DNA from: Cytobacillus firmus
GTDB lineage: Bacteria > Bacillota > Bacilli > Bacillales > Cytobacillaceae
Reading direction: 5' to 3'
NCBI RefSeq assembly: GCF_023657595.1
Contig: NZ_CP098323.1
Location: 3,682,001-3,746,000 of the forward strand
DNA: 64,000 bases
In this document: positions 31,019-42,633 of the stretch, piece after piece
Numbering within the stretch: position 1 is the first letter of the stretch
Layout of the letters: each line of letters begins with the position of its first letter
Notes under the pieces: model-generated
Databases searched by the model: none
What the model saw: only the letters and a program-made list of their open reading frames with translations
What the model was told of the DNA's origin: nothing
Translations under genes and position numbers: made by a program

Positions 31019-31044
31019 TACGATTGAATCATTAAAAAGTTTCA
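31019..31044 (-). promoter_or_regulatory. SigW-type promoter of the nfeD-floA unit
   Basis: Minus strand reads TGAAAC, 16 bases, CGTA, an exact match to the extracytoplasmic sigma W consensus. B. subtilis yqeZ-yqfAB is a known SigW operon. Confidence 0.9.
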
Positions 31045-31134
31045 TTTTTATTTATTCAGAAATCTGCTACAGCTTTAGTATAACCCAGAAACAAGAGTAA
31101 TTCATTCAACCCGGCCTTTTGCTGTTACGAAAGT

Positions 31135-31169
31135 AAAAAAGACCGTCAGCCATTGGCTTTCGGTCTTTT
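31135..31169 (-). terminator. Terminator of rpsU-yqeY
   Basis: AAAAGACCG / CGGTCTTTT outer stem with an inner GCC/GGC pairing; T6 on the minus strand. Confidence 0.85.
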
Positions 31170-31180
31170 AATGCATAGTT

Positions 31181-31624
31181 TTATGAAAGGTGTTGTTGTA
31201 CAAGTTTATTTATTAGTGATCCATCTGCTTTGCCTTTTACCTTAGGCATGATAGCAGCCATCACTTTTCCCATATCAGCTTTTGAAGAAGCACCTGTTTC
31301 TGCGATTGTTTCTGCAACAATTTTTGAAACTTCATCTTCAGAGAGCTGTTTTGGCATATATAATTCGACATACTGAAGTTCAGTACGAATTTTTTCAACA
31401 AGATCTTCACGACCTGCTTTTTCAAATTCATGGAGGGAATCCTTGCGTTGTTTAACTTCGCGAGAAAGGACAGTTAGCTCCTGTTCTTCGTTAAGATCTT
31501 CACCAAGCTTGATTGCTTCATTTTGAAGCGAAGCTTTAATCATACGAATAACAGTAAGCTTTTCTTTTTCTTTATTCCTCATCGCTTGTTTCATATCTTC
31601 ATTTAAACGCTCGAGAAGACTCAT
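31181..31624 (-). CDS. yqeY: GatB/YqeY domain protein
   Basis: 147-residue all-helical protein similar to the tail domain of amidotransferase subunit GatB, possibly tRNA-binding. Starts [16 protein letters not shown]; helical charged middle; C-terminal [20 protein letters not shown] conserved. ATG at 31624 with AGAGGGTG upstream. Follows rpsU by 15 bp, the standard Bacillus pair. Biochemical function not established. Confidence 0.94.
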   Translation of the reverse strand: MSLLERLNEDMKQAMRNKEKEKLTVIRMIKASLQNEAIKLGEDLNEEQELTVLSREVKQRKDSLHEFEKAGREDLVEKIRTELQYVELYMPKQLSEDEVSKIVAETIAETGASSKADMGKVMAAIMPKVKGKADGSLINKLVQQHLS

Positions 31625-31639
31625 TACATACACCCTCTC

Positions 31640-31813
31640 TTACCACTTACGCTTTCTAGCAGCCTCAGACTTTTTCTTACGTTTAATACTAGGTTTTTCG
31701 TAGAATTCGCGCTTTCTTGCTTCCTGCAAAGTACCAGTTTTTGATACTGAACGTTTGAAGCGACGAAGAGCATCTTCAAGCGATTCGTTTTTACGAACGA
31801 CGGTTTTAGACAT
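31640..31813 (-). CDS. rpsU: 30S ribosomal protein S21
   Basis: 57-residue basic protein of the small subunit: [19 protein letters not shown] with a lysine/arginine tail. ATG at 31813 follows GGAGGGAGGG. In B. subtilis S21 level influences motility and biofilm choice. First gene of rpsU-yqeY, with a strong promoter upstream. Confidence 0.98.
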   Translation of the reverse strand: MSKTVVRKNESLEDALRRFKRSVSKTGTLQEARKREFYEKPSIKRKKKSEAARKRKW

Positions 31814-31880
31814 TCTCTTTCCCTCCCTCCGAGCACAACACACTTACATCAACAACATGGTTTATTCCATGTACCTTGCA

Positions 31881-31909
31881 ATTATAATATAACAGCTTAT
31901 CAAGGTCAA
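31881..31909 (-). promoter_or_regulatory. SigA promoter of rpsU
   Basis: -35 TTGACC (31909-31904), 17-base spacer, perfect -10 TATAAT (31886-31881). A small ACATGG/CCATGT hairpin lies in the leader. Confidence 0.88.
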
Positions 31910-32052
31910 CAGTATTTAGCCTGCTGCGGGATTGATTTTTATTAGTTTGTGATTATTTAGTACCCCATTCCTGACAAGCTAAACAATTTTTTGTACATAA
32001 GCATGTCCCGGCAGGGTGTTCCATAGTATTAAATGTAGGGGGTGAATGCTGC

Positions 32053-32973
32053 TTGGTCCAGCTGTTATTATTTTTTCTGCTAATCGGGTTATTTATTTAT
32101 GGTATGACACTCTTACGGTCGGGTCTTTTTAATTTATCTGCAGGTTCATTAAAGAATTGGCTGGCAGCTGTGACTAATTCACCTTGGAAAGGCACTGTGA
32201 TGGGCACAATCGTGACGGCTGTCCTTCAAAGCAGTTCAGCGGTAATGATTATAACAATTGGAATGGTTTCTGCACGGATGCTGACTTTTCCCCAGACGAT
32301 TGGCATCATATTAGGAACCAACATAGGTACAACATTTACGACAGAGTTAATCACTTTTAATATTGAATCATATATTGTTCCGCTTGCTGCTGCCGGGAGC
32401 ATCCTGGCTGTAATGAAGAATAGGAGCTTGCGAAGCTCCGGTCTGGCATTACTTGGATTATCAGCGGTTTTTGCTGCAATGCGCGGGTTTGAATACCTTG
32501 CTGGTTCTGTTAAAGATAATGATATGGTCAACCACTGGCTGCTTACTTTGGATGGGAATTATTTGTTCGCTGTGGCTGCCGGAATTGTCCTTACGGCTAT
32601 CATCCAATCAAGCACGGCAACAACTGGCATTATAATGGGGTTTTTAACTGCTGGCGCAATGGATTTGGATACCGGCATTGCCATAATGCTTGGATCTAAT
32701 ATAGGTACATGTGTAGACGCATATTTAGCATCCATCGGTTCAGGAAAAGAAGCAAAACTGACTGCCTTTGCCCATATTTGGCTGAACTGTTTGGGTGTGG
32801 CGGCCTTTTATCCTTTTATTCATGTCCTTGCTGTCTTAGGAGAGAGTGCAGCCAGTTCCCCGGATGTGCAGCTTGCACATATCAGTGTTTTATTTAATGT
32901 AATATCTTCCCTGCTTGTTCTCCCATTTGCAAATCAGTTTGGAAGGTTTGTCATTAGACTGCACGGCCGATAA
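32053..32973 (+). CDS. yqeW: Na/Pi cotransporter family protein (YqeW-like)
   Basis: 306-residue membrane protein with two inverted-repeat NPT signatures, QSSSAVMI near residue 58 and QSSTATTG near 182, as in phosphate:sodium symporters. About eight hydrophobic segments. Start is TTG at 32053; the nearby ATG at 32046 is out of frame, and GGGGGTG is seven to nine bases upstream. It lacks the C-terminal PhoU domain of longer relatives. Phosphate is the family substrate; not shown here. Confidence 0.9.
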   Translation: MVQLLLFFLLIGLFIYGMTLLRSGLFNLSAGSLKNWLAAVTNSPWKGTVMGTIVTAVLQSSSAVMIITIGMVSARMLTFPQTIGIILGTNIGTTFTTELITFNIESYIVPLAAAGSILAVMKNRSLRSSGLALLGLSAVFAAMRGFEYLAGSVKDNDMVNHWLLTLDGNYLFAVAAGIVLTAIIQSSTATTGIIMGFLTAGAMDLDTGIAIMLGSNIGTCVDAYLASIGSGKEAKLTAFAHIWLNCLGVAAFYPFIHVLAVLGESAASSPDVQLAHISVLFNVISSLLVLPFANQFGRFVIRLHGR

Positions 32974-32980
32974 TAAATAA

Positions 32981-33006
32981 AAAATGCCGGGAATTCCCGG
33001 CATTTT
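32981..33006. terminator. Terminator after yqeW
   Basis: 26-bp perfect palindrome centred on GAATTC with A4/T4 flanks; works in both directions. Confidence 0.85.
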
Positions 33007-33040
33007 CCTGCAGCAATTATTATATTTTAGAATTTCGATA

Positions 33041-33406
33041 ACTGTCCAGCCCCAGGCGCCATCGGCTCACGGGTCTAATCTTGTCTAGTTTTGGCTCCTA
33101 GGGACTCTCGGGTCTAAGACGTTCCCATCCAGAAGGAAAAAACACCTTCTTACAGGGACCGCCTTATGCTAGGTCTTCCCTGGGCAGTCGCCTCAACATT
33201 TCTCTCAATCCGTGCAAAAGGTTAAAGAACAACCTTTCAGCCGGCTTGTCTTATGCTTGGGGCCTGCTCAATGCGGGTCATGCAGACGTTGCCGCATGAC
33301 AAGGAAAGCTGCGGCAGCGATACATCGCACGACCAAAACCGGCAGCTTTTGGGAGGACGTAGCTGTTTTAGTCTGCGTTTTTTATAAACGGGCGCCTTCC
33401 GCTTTC
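33041..33406 (-). repeat. Mosaic intergenic repeat, family A, long copy 2
   Basis: Right end ACTGTCCAGCCCCAGGCGCC at 33041, left end GGCGCCTTCCGCTTTC at 33391-33406 touching the deoC stop codon. Holds two copies of the hairpin unit (33131-33150 and 33217-33237) and the 105-bp module shared with 5862-5967 but inverted relative to the element ends. Short ORFs inside are repeat artefacts. Confidence 0.85.
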
Positions 33407-34078
33407 TTAGTAATCCGAATCGCTTGTTAAACCGTTGACAATAGCAGCGCCAGAGCTTGCTCCGATTCTCGTTGCACCTGCTTCAATCATCTTCTGTGCA
33501 TCTTCTGCGCTTCTTACTCCGCCCGAAGCTTTTACGCCAAGATCGGGTCCGACAGTTTTTCTCATTAGGGCAATATCTTCAGCTGTTGCGCCGCCAGTTG
33601 AGAATCCTGTAGATGTTTTAACAAAGTCAGCACCAGCTTTTACAGATAGCTCACATGCTCTAACTTTTTCTTCTTCAGTCAGAAGGCAAGTTTCGATAAT
33701 AACCTTGGTTAATGCTTTTCCTTTTGCAGCATCTACAACCGCACGTATGTCCCGTTCAACCAGCTCATTGTCTCCGCCTTTTAAAGCGCCAATGTTAATG
33801 ACCATATCTACTTCTGTTGCACCGTTTTCAATGGCATTCTTTGTTTCAAATGCTTTTGTTTCAGGTGTTGAAGCTCCCAGCGGGAATCCGATAACTGTGC
33901 AGACCTTCACTTCGGTTCCGTTAAGCAGGTCGCTTGAAAGTTTAACCCATGTCGGATTAACACAAACAGAAGCGAAATTGTATTCTTTAGCTTCCGCACA
34001 GATTTTTTCTATTTGGTCTTTTGTTGCATCGGCTTTTAGTAATGTATGATCGATCATTTTTGCTACGTTATTTGTCAT
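33407..34078 (-). CDS. deoC: Deoxyribose-phosphate aldolase
   Basis: Splits deoxyribose-5-phosphate to glyceraldehyde-3-phosphate and acetaldehyde in deoxynucleoside catabolism. 223 residues, TIM barrel; the Schiff-base lysine is in [10 protein letters not shown] and the second lysine in [13 protein letters not shown] at 34078 with AAAGGAG upstream. Monocistronic here, unlike the B. subtilis dra-nupC-pdp operon; a cre-like site and promoter lie upstream. Its stop codon abuts a family A repeat. Confidence 0.96.
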   Translation of the reverse strand: MTNNVAKMIDHTLLKADATKDQIEKICAEAKEYNFASVCVNPTWVKLSSDLLNGTEVKVCTVIGFPLGASTPETKAFETKNAIENGATEVDMVINIGALKGGDNELVERDIRAVVDAAKGKALTKVIIETCLLTEEEKVRACELSVKAGADFVKTSTGFSTGGATAEDIALMRKTVGPDLGVKASGGVRSAEDAQKMIEAGATRIGASSGAAIVNGLTSDSDY

Positions 34079-34118
34079 TATAACTACTCCTTTAAAAAAC
34101 AGTTGTACGTACCTCTTC

Positions 34119-34147
34119 ATAATATCACTTAGATAAAAAAATATCGA
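34119..34147 (-). promoter_or_regulatory. Putative deoC promoter
   Basis: -35 TCGATA (34147-34142), 17-base spacer, -10 TATTAT (34124-34119). Confidence 0.5.
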
Positions 34148-34162
34148 GCACTATTTATATTT

Positions 34163-34179
34163 TTTGTAATCGTTTTCGA
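34163..34179 (-). promoter_or_regulatory. Candidate CcpA site (cre) upstream of deoC
   Basis: TCGAAAACGATTACAAA matches WTGNAARCGNWWWCAWW at 16 of 17 positions. It is upstream of the -35, so direction of control is unclear. Confidence 0.55.
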
Positions 34180-34253
34180 AAGTAGTTTTCCCAAAAGATA
34201 TTAATAAATTTATCAAAGTCACGTTTCTCATAGATGATGTCTATGCTTGTGAA

Positions 34254-34432
34254 TTCAGCCCGTTGTTTCCGCTGCGGACACTTGCTTTCCGCGGGGGAGA
34301 ACGGAGCTCCTCAGCTTCGCCTGCGGGGTCTCCCGCAGGACAATGATTAAGCTTCCTTGACTAAACACCGCACGAAGAAAATGCGAATGCATTTTCGAGG
34401 ATCAATTGCCCTTCGCTCCAATCAACTCAGTG
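34254..34432. repeat. Family B dispersed GC-rich repeat
   Basis: Begins GTTGTTTCCGCTGCGGAC, contains CTTTCCGCGGGGGAGA and its partner TCTCCCGCAGG, and ends CTTCGCTCCAATCAACTC. This pattern recurs in Bacillus intergenic DNA (general knowledge). A fragment is at 19210-19262. No gene in the stretch. Confidence 0.7.
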
Positions 34433-34475
34433 ATTCTAAACAAATAAGCAATAAACTAAACAATTACCGCTTATC

Positions 34476-34507
34476 AAAAAAAGGAACTACCAAAAGGTAA
34501 TTCCTTT
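34476..34507 (-). terminator. Terminator of the hrcA-mtaB operon
   Basis: 12-bp stem with one mismatch (AAAGGAATTACC / GGTAGTTCCTTT), TTTT loop, T7 on the minus strand; overlaps the mtaB stop. Confidence 0.88.
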
Positions 34508-35858
34508 AAACTGCCGCCTCTTCTGTTTCGTTCAATTCATCTAGAACTCTTACAAATTGACCTTCATTGTATGGGTAGCCAGCTTTTGTAATTTTCACTT
34601 TTACGATCTGGCCTACCATTTCTTCTGTTGCCGGGAAGACGATTTTTAAATAATTGTCCGTGTATCCGACAAATAAATTGCTGTCACTGCTCTCTTTAAA
34701 GCTTTCCTCCGGGATCACTTCGAGAACTTCACCTTCGTACTGAGATGCATATTCTTTTGCAAGCTGATCTGACAGAGCAATCAGGCGATGAACACGCTCG
34801 TTTTTGACTTCTTCATCGATCTGGTCGTCCATTCTTGCCGCAGGCGTTCCTGTACGCTTTGAGTACGGGAATACATGAAGCTCAGAGAACTTATGCTCTT
34901 TAATAAAGTTGTAGGTTTCCATAAATTCTTCTTCTGTTTCCCCCGGAAAGCCTACGATAACATCAGATGTAACAGCCAAACCTGGAAGAGCTTCCTTCAA
35001 GCGCTCGAGACGCTCAGCAAAAAATTCCATGGTATATTTGCGGCGCATTCTTTTAAGAACCGTATTTGAGCCTGACTGCAGAGGAATGTGCAAGTGCCTT
35101 ACCACGACCTTGGACTTATCCATAACTTCAATGACTTCATCGGTAATTTGGCTGGCTTCAATTGAAGAGATTCTTAAACGTTTGAGACCTTTTACCTGAG
35201 CTTCCAGATCCGTAAGAAGCATAGCCAGATTGTAATCCTTCATGTCTTCGCCATATCCGCCTGTATGGATTCCAGTCAGGACGATTTCTTTATATCCGGC
35301 ATCAACAAGCTGCTGAGCCTGCCGGATTACTTCTTTCGGGTCTCTTGATCTCATTAAGCCGCGCGCCCAGGGAATAATACAGAATGTGCAGAAGTTATTG
35401 CAGCCCTCCTGAATTTTAAGGGAAGCACGTGTCCGATCAGTAAATGCCGGCACATCAAGCTCTTCGTAGACACGGTTCTTCATGATGTTTCCGACGCCAT
35501 TGATCGGCTGCCGTTCTTGTTTATATTGCTCGATATATTCAAGCATTTTCACCCGATCCTGAGTCCCTACAACGATATCAACTCCAGGGATTGCCATAAT
35601 TTCGGCAGGTGAGGTTTGTGCATAACAGCCTGTTACACAGATAACGGCATCAGGGTTTTTTCTGATTGCCCTTCTGATTACCTGACGGCTTTTCTTATCA
35701 CCGGTATTAGTAACCGTACAAGTATTAATCACATAAACATCTGAAACGGATTCGAAGTCTGTCCGTTCATAGCCAGCTTCTTTGAACAGCTGCCAAATGG
35801 CTTCTGTTTCGTAATGATTGACTTTGCAGCCAAGTGTATGAAATGCAACTGCAGGCAT
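34506..35858 (-). CDS. mtaB: tRNA (t6A37) methylthiotransferase MtaB
   Basis: Radical SAM enzyme converting t6A to ms2t6A at tRNA position 37. 450 residues: N-terminal UPF0004 domain with cluster cysteines C11, C47 and C78; radical SAM motif in CNNFCTFCIIPWARG; C-terminal TRAM domain from about residue 375. Last gene of the dnaK operon, 6 bp after rsmE. Confidence 0.96.
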   Translation of the reverse strand: MPAVAFHTLGCKVNHYETEAIWQLFKEAGYERTDFESVSDVYVINTCTVTNTGDKKSRQVIRRAIRKNPDAVICVTGCYAQTSPAEIMAIPGVDIVVGTQDRVKMLEYIEQYKQERQPINGVGNIMKNRVYEELDVPAFTDRTRASLKIQEGCNNFCTFCIIPWARGLMRSRDPKEVIRQAQQLVDAGYKEIVLTGIHTGGYGEDMKDYNLAMLLTDLEAQVKGLKRLRISSIEASQITDEVIEVMDKSKVVVRHLHIPLQSGSNTVLKRMRRKYTMEFFAERLERLKEALPGLAVTSDVIVGFPGETEEEFMETYNFIKEHKFSELHVFPYSKRTGTPAARMDDQIDEEVKNERVHRLIALSDQLAKEYASQYEGEVLEVIPEESFKESSDSNLFVGYTDNYLKIVFPATEEMVGQIVKVKITKAGYPYNEGQFVRVLDELNETEEAAV

Positions 35859-35864
35859 CTATAT

Positions 35865-36614
35865 TCACCCCATTAATTCAAAATGATAGGAAACAGCTGA
35901 CAGCAAATAGAGAGGCGCTGTCTCTGTCCTTAAAATACGCGGTCCCAAACCGCAGGCAAGAAAGCCTGCTTCGAGCAGCAATGAAACTTCATTATCTGCA
36001 AGGCCGCCTTCAGGTCCGAATACAACGAAAAGTGATTCTCCTTTGTTCATGGAAGAAAGTGTTTTATAGAGCACAGAGTCCTCTCCCTGCTTCGCTTCTT
36101 CCTCAAAGGCAATCAATTTATATGAATAATCAGCTGATATTTTCAGCAATGACTTTAAATCAAGCGGTGCAAGCACTTCAGGCACTATGCTCCTATGTGA
36201 CTGTTCAGCAGCTTCTTTAGCAATCTTCTGCCATCTCTCTGCTTTCTTCACTGATTTCTTAGCATCCCATTTTACTACTGAACGAGCTGAAGTAAAAGGG
36301 ATAAAACGGCGCGCTCCCAGCTCAGTGCCCTTTTGAATGATCCACTCCAGCTTATCCCCTTTAGGCAGTCCGCTCACAATAGTAATATCTGCAGGAAGCT
36401 CAGAAGATCCTTCAATCCATTGTACAACTTCTGCAGCCACATGTTCATCGGTAATTTCTGCAATTGAGCAAAGTGCACTATTTTGGGATGGATCGACACA
36501 GATAATTTTGTCGCCTTCTTTCATGCGCATTACCTTCACTATATGATGACGGTCTTCTCCTGTAATATGAAAGTACTTATCTTTAACTGCATTTTCTGTG
36601 AAATACCGCTGCAC
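35865..36614 (-). CDS. rsmE: 16S rRNA (uracil1498-N3)-methyltransferase RsmE
   Basis: SPOUT-fold enzyme modifying U1498 of 16S rRNA. N-terminal PUA-like domain, C-terminal knot with FVVFGPEGGLADNEV and LGPRILRTETAP, the SAM site. GTG at 36614 gives the family-typical MQRYF start with GAGGGTG well spaced; a GTG at 36623 overlaps that site. 249 residues. Part of the dnaK operon. Confidence 0.95.
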   Translation of the reverse strand: MQRYFTENAVKDKYFHITGEDRHHIVKVMRMKEGDKIICVDPSQNSALCSIAEITDEHVAAEVVQWIEGSSELPADITIVSGLPKGDKLEWIIQKGTELGARRFIPFTSARSVVKWDAKKSVKKAERWQKIAKEAAEQSHRSIVPEVLAPLDLKSLLKISADYSYKLIAFEEEAKQGEDSVLYKTLSSMNKGESLFVVFGPEGGLADNEVSLLLEAGFLACGLGPRILRTETAPLYLLSAVSYHFELMG

Positions 36615-36658
36615 AATCGGCACCCTCTTTCTTACCTGTTCAAGATCCTTTCAACTGT

Positions 36659-36690
36659 AAAAAGGAGGGTAAGTTCATTACCCCCTTTTT
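36659..36690 (-). terminator. Possible internal terminator between prmA and rsmE
   Basis: Stem AAAAAGGGGGTAA / TTACCCTCCTTTTT with a bulge and 5-base loop, ending in T5. May only attenuate, since rsmE and mtaB have no clear promoter. Confidence 0.6.
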
Positions 36691-36743
36691 ACGGTATATC
36701 CAGCTCCGGCCCCTCCCATCCCGGGAAGCCGGTGTTTTTCTAA

Positions 36744-37682
36744 TTACTTTCTCCTTGCTACAATGGCAACCCAATCTTCCATTTGTATGGTCTCTTCTAT
36801 TTCAAACCCTGCAGCGGAAATAGCATCCCTAACTTCCTGTTTCTTCTGCTGGATAATGCCTGAAGCGATGAAGTATCCGCCTTCCCTTACGACTGACGCA
36901 ACATCATCTGTAAAGCGAAGAATTACTTCTGCAAGGATGTTGGCAACGACTACATCTGCTCCCTGGCTGACACCGTCGAGCAGATTCCCTTGTGATACAT
37001 CCACTATATTCTGCACTTTATTCAGCTTAATATTTAATTTAGCTGAATTTACTGCCACTTCATCAAGATCAAGGGCTTTTACCTTCCCTGCACCCAGCAT
37101 AGCTGCAGCAATGCTTAAAACACCCGATCCTGTTCCTACATCTACAACATTATCTCCCTGTTTTACTGTTCTTTCAAGAGCCTGGATACACATAACCGTT
37201 GTGGGGTGTGTCCCAGTTCCAAAGGCCATGCCCGGGTCAAGCTCTATGATAAGTTCATCACTGCTGACAGGTGTGTAATCCTCCCAGGTTGGGACAATGG
37301 TAAAGCGTTCTGAAATTTTTACAGGGTTATAATATTTTTTCCAGGCAGTAGCCCATTCTTCTTCATTTACCTCACTAATGCTGACATTATTTGCGCCAAT
37401 ATCGATGTTAAATAAAATGAGGTTATTAATTGCTTCTTTTATTTCATCAACTGTTTCCCCAAGGAAACTGTTTACTGGCAAATATGCTTTTACAATTACG
37501 CCTTCTTCAGGATAGTCCTGCGGATTGAGCTGGTAGATTTCACCGAATTGATCCTTTCTTTCTTTTACAAGTTCTAAAGGATCCTCTATTACAACTCCGC
37601 TTGCTCCGGCTTCATGCAAAATATTCGAAATCGGTTCAACAGCTTCATTTGCAGTATGAATACTGATTTCTGACCATTTCAC
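36744..37682 (-). CDS. prmA: Ribosomal protein L11 methyltransferase
   Basis: Methylates ribosomal protein L11. Substrate-binding domain in residues 1-100, then a Rossmann SAM domain with [15 protein letters not shown] and [13 protein letters not shown] at 37682, nine bases after GGGAG, is the likely start; 312 residues. Follows dnaJ by 20 bp in the heat-shock operon, as in B. subtilis. Confidence 0.96.
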   Translation of the reverse strand: MKWSEISIHTANEAVEPISNILHEAGASGVVIEDPLELVKERKDQFGEIYQLNPQDYPEEGVIVKAYLPVNSFLGETVDEIKEAINNLILFNIDIGANNVSISEVNEEEWATAWKKYYNPVKISERFTIVPTWEDYTPVSSDELIIELDPGMAFGTGTHPTTVMCIQALERTVKQGDNVVDVGTGSGVLSIAAAMLGAGKVKALDLDEVAVNSAKLNIKLNKVQNIVDVSQGNLLDGVSQGADVVVANILAEVILRFTDDVASVVREGGYFIASGIIQQKKQEVRDAISAAGFEIEETIQMEDWVAIVARRK

Positions 37683-37702
37683 TACTACCAACTCCCATTC
37701 CT

Positions 37703-38821
37703 TTATTCACCTTTAAAGGCTCGTTTTACTTTAGAAAAAAAGCTTTCTTCCTGTTCTCCCTGTGGAACTGTTCCGCTGACTTCAGCAAACTCGCTTAAAA
37801 GCTGCTTCTGTTTTTCGGTCAGCTTTGTCGGAGTAATAACACGGACAATAATGTGCTGATCTCCTGTTCCGTATCCTCTTACATTTGGCACACCTTTTCC
37901 CTTCAGACGGAATTTGGTTCCTGTTTGTGTGCCTGAAGGGACTTTAAGTTTTACTTTCCCATGCAGTGTCGGCACTTCTATTTCATCGCCGAGGGCAGCC
38001 TGCACAAATGTTATAGGCATTTCACAATAAACATCATCACCATCACGCTCAAAGAACTCATGTGACCGAACATGGAATACAACATATAGGTCGCCTGGAG
38101 GTCCTCCGTTAACACCTGGTTCCCCCTGGCCTGCTACGCGAAGCTGCTGGCCATCATCAATGCCTGCAGGAATTTTCACGTGTATCTTTCTGCGTTTTTG
38201 CACTTTACCGGCTCCACGGCAGGTTGTGCACTTTTCTTTGATTTCTTTGCCGGTACCATTACAGTAATGGCAAACTCTTCTATTTACGATCTTGCCAAAT
38301 GGCGTATTCTGTTCAACATTCAACTGACCTGATCCATGACAATGACGGCATGTTTCCGGCTTAGTTCCCGGTTTAGCGCCTGACCCGCTGCATGTATCGC
38401 ACGTCTCTTCACGCGGAATTTCAATATCGGTCTCTTTGCCAAATACTGCTTCCTCAAAAGTTAAGGACATGGTGTACTGTAAATCTGCACCCTGTCTTGG
38501 AGCGTTAGGATCACGCCTGCGGGAGCCCCCTCCGAAGAAGGTGCTGAAAATGTCTTCAAATCCTCCGAAACCTTCAAAACCGGCTCCGCCAAAGCCCTGA
38601 TTAGGGTCCGTATGGCCAAATTGATCATAGTGGGCCTTTTTCTGGTCGTCGCTTAGGACTTCATATGCTTCTTTAACTTCCTTGAACTTCTCGTCAGCAT
38701 CAGGCTCTTTATTAATATCAGGATGGTATTTCTTTGAAAGCTTTCGATAAGCCTTCTTAATTTCATCCTTGGATGCACCCTTGCTGATTCCGAGAACCTC
38801 ATAGTAATCCCTTTTACTCAT
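37703..38821 (-). CDS. dnaJ: Chaperone DnaJ
   Basis: Hsp40 co-chaperone that delivers substrates to DnaK. J domain 1-70 with the HPD motif in [10 protein letters not shown], Gly/Phe-rich linker (about 75-110), four CxxCxGxG zinc repeats ([32 protein letters not shown]), then the peptide-binding C-terminal domains. ATG at 38821, 372 residues. Under HrcA control. Confidence 0.98.
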   Translation of the reverse strand: MSKRDYYEVLGISKGASKDEIKKAYRKLSKKYHPDINKEPDADEKFKEVKEAYEVLSDDQKKAHYDQFGHTDPNQGFGGAGFEGFGGFEDIFSTFFGGGSRRRDPNAPRQGADLQYTMSLTFEEAVFGKETDIEIPREETCDTCSGSGAKPGTKPETCRHCHGSGQLNVEQNTPFGKIVNRRVCHYCNGTGKEIKEKCTTCRGAGKVQKRRKIHVKIPAGIDDGQQLRVAGQGEPGVNGGPPGDLYVVFHVRSHEFFERDGDDVYCEMPITFVQAALGDEIEVPTLHGKVKLKVPSGTQTGTKFRLKGKGVPNVRGYGTGDQHIIVRVITPTKLTEKQKQLLSEFAEVSGTVPQGEQEESFFSKVKRAFKGE

Positions 38822-38919
38822 GATTACCACTCCCCGATTCATTTCACATAAAGATTATTGTATCAAAAATAAAAGCCAAAGCCAAGAAAGACCTGACTTT
38901 GACTTAAAAGATTCAGAGG

Positions 38920-41386
<2,467 letters not shown>

Positions 41387-41480
41387 GTTCACCTCCCTTA
41401 AAGAATGGCTGTATTATAGAATAAAAAACATAAGGAAAGGAGTGGAAAGGTTTTTCCACCCTTAATCAATATCTCCACCA

Positions 41481-42512
41481 TCATCTGTTTTGATACAACT
41501 TGGATAAAACAGATGATAAGTCTGCACTGATATAGTTCAATAAGCTGATGACTCTTGAATACTCCATTCTGGTAGGGCCCAGAATGGCAATTGTGCCGAG
41601 CTGTTCGGTGCCGATTGAATAGCTTGCTGTTATCAGACTGCAGTTTTCCATTGCTGAATTATTATTTTCCCGGCCGATTTTAATATTGATCCCTGACTTG
41701 TTTTTACTTAGTAAATCATATATGCCTTTTTCCTGCTCGATCATATTCATGAGGTTTTTAACCTTTTCAATATCATGAAACTCCGGCTGGCTGAGCATAT
41801 TTGTTTTACCGCCAAAGAAAAGCTTATCATAGGCCGGTATCTTTATTGTATCGGCAATTGAATTCAGCATTAGATCATAATTATTGATATGATGCCTTAA
41901 AAGGACGGCAACCTCTTTATATAACTTATTGTTTAGACTTTCCAATGGTGCACCGGCAAGACGGTCATTAAGGATATTGACGACTTTTTCCAAATCACCT
42001 GCATCAATGTTTTCCGGCAAGTGGAACATTCTGTTTTCCACATGGCCTGTATCTGTAATAATAATTGCTATCGCTGTTTCTTTATTCAAAGGAACAATCT
42101 GAATTCTCTTCAGCTTGTTATCCCTTACTGCAGGCCCGAGGACTATGGATGTATAATTAGTCAGCTCAGATAGGATTTTTGCCGATTTTTGAACAATTTT
42201 CTCCAGCTCATAAATTCTTTCCGCAAAGATCGATTGTACTTTGTGGATATCATGCTGATTTAATTTTTGCGGGGATAAAAGGTGATCCACGTAGTAGCGG
42301 TACCCTTTTTCAGATGGAATCCTCCCCGATGAGGTGTGTGTTTTCTCAATAAACCCAAGTTCCTCTAAATCAGCCATCTCATTTCTGATCGTTGCGGAAC
42401 TAAAAGAAATTTCTTTTTTTTTCGACAGAGTTCTCGACCCTACAGGCTGTGCAGTTTGAATAAAATCATCAACAATTACTTGAAAAATTAATAATTGACG
42501 ATCTGTTAACAC
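41481..42512 (-). CDS. hrcA: Heat-inducible repressor HrcA
   Basis: Represses the dnaK and groE operons by binding CIRCE; activity depends on GroEL. N-terminal winged helix ([39 protein letters not shown]), GAF-like middle and C-terminal dimer part. GTG at 42512 with AGAGGTGA upstream; 343 residues. First gene of the seven-gene heat-shock operon. Confidence 0.97.
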   Translation of the reverse strand: MLTDRQLLIFQVIVDDFIQTAQPVGSRTLSKKKEISFSSATIRNEMADLEELGFIEKTHTSSGRIPSEKGYRYYVDHLLSPQKLNQHDIHKVQSIFAERIYELEKIVQKSAKILSELTNYTSIVLGPAVRDNKLKRIQIVPLNKETAIAIIITDTGHVENRMFHLPENIDAGDLEKVVNILNDRLAGAPLESLNNKLYKEVAVLLRHHINNYDLMLNSIADTIKIPAYDKLFFGGKTNMLSQPEFHDIEKVKNLMNMIEQEKGIYDLLSKNKSGINIKIGRENNNSAMENCSLITASYSIGTEQLGTIAILGPTRMEYSRVISLLNYISADLSSVLSKLYQNR

Positions 42513-42526
42513 AGTTATCACCTCTG

Positions 42527-42553
42527 TTAGCACTCTTTGCCCCCGAGTGCTAA
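42527..42553 (-). promoter_or_regulatory. CIRCE operator
   Basis: Perfect inverted repeat TTAGCACTC-N9-GAGTGCTAA, lying two bases before the hrcA Shine-Dalgarno and just after the promoter. The HrcA binding site. Confidence 0.98.
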
Positions 42554-42563
42554 TTCTACTAAT

Positions 42564-42592
42564 AAATTATCAAATCATACGTGCAGTGTCAA
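42564..42592 (-). promoter_or_regulatory. SigA promoter of the hrcA operon
   Basis: Perfect -35 TTGACA (42592-42587), 17-base spacer, -10 TAATTT (42569-42564), followed at once by CIRCE. Confidence 0.7.
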
Positions 42593-42633
42593 TAATTTGG
42601 CTTCCTTTTTTCCTGAAGGAATCCCCAGGCAGA

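Noticed and set aside
33212..33430. 72-codon plus-strand ORF between yqeW and deoC
   Set aside because: Made from the family A repeat; the same GSFWEDVA-type translation arises at the copy near 5.9 kb, so it is a repeat artefact, not a gene.
33435..34049. 204-codon plus-strand ORF opposite deoC
   Set aside because: Lies wholly within deoC, which has complete catalytic motifs; the reverse frame is open by codon bias only.
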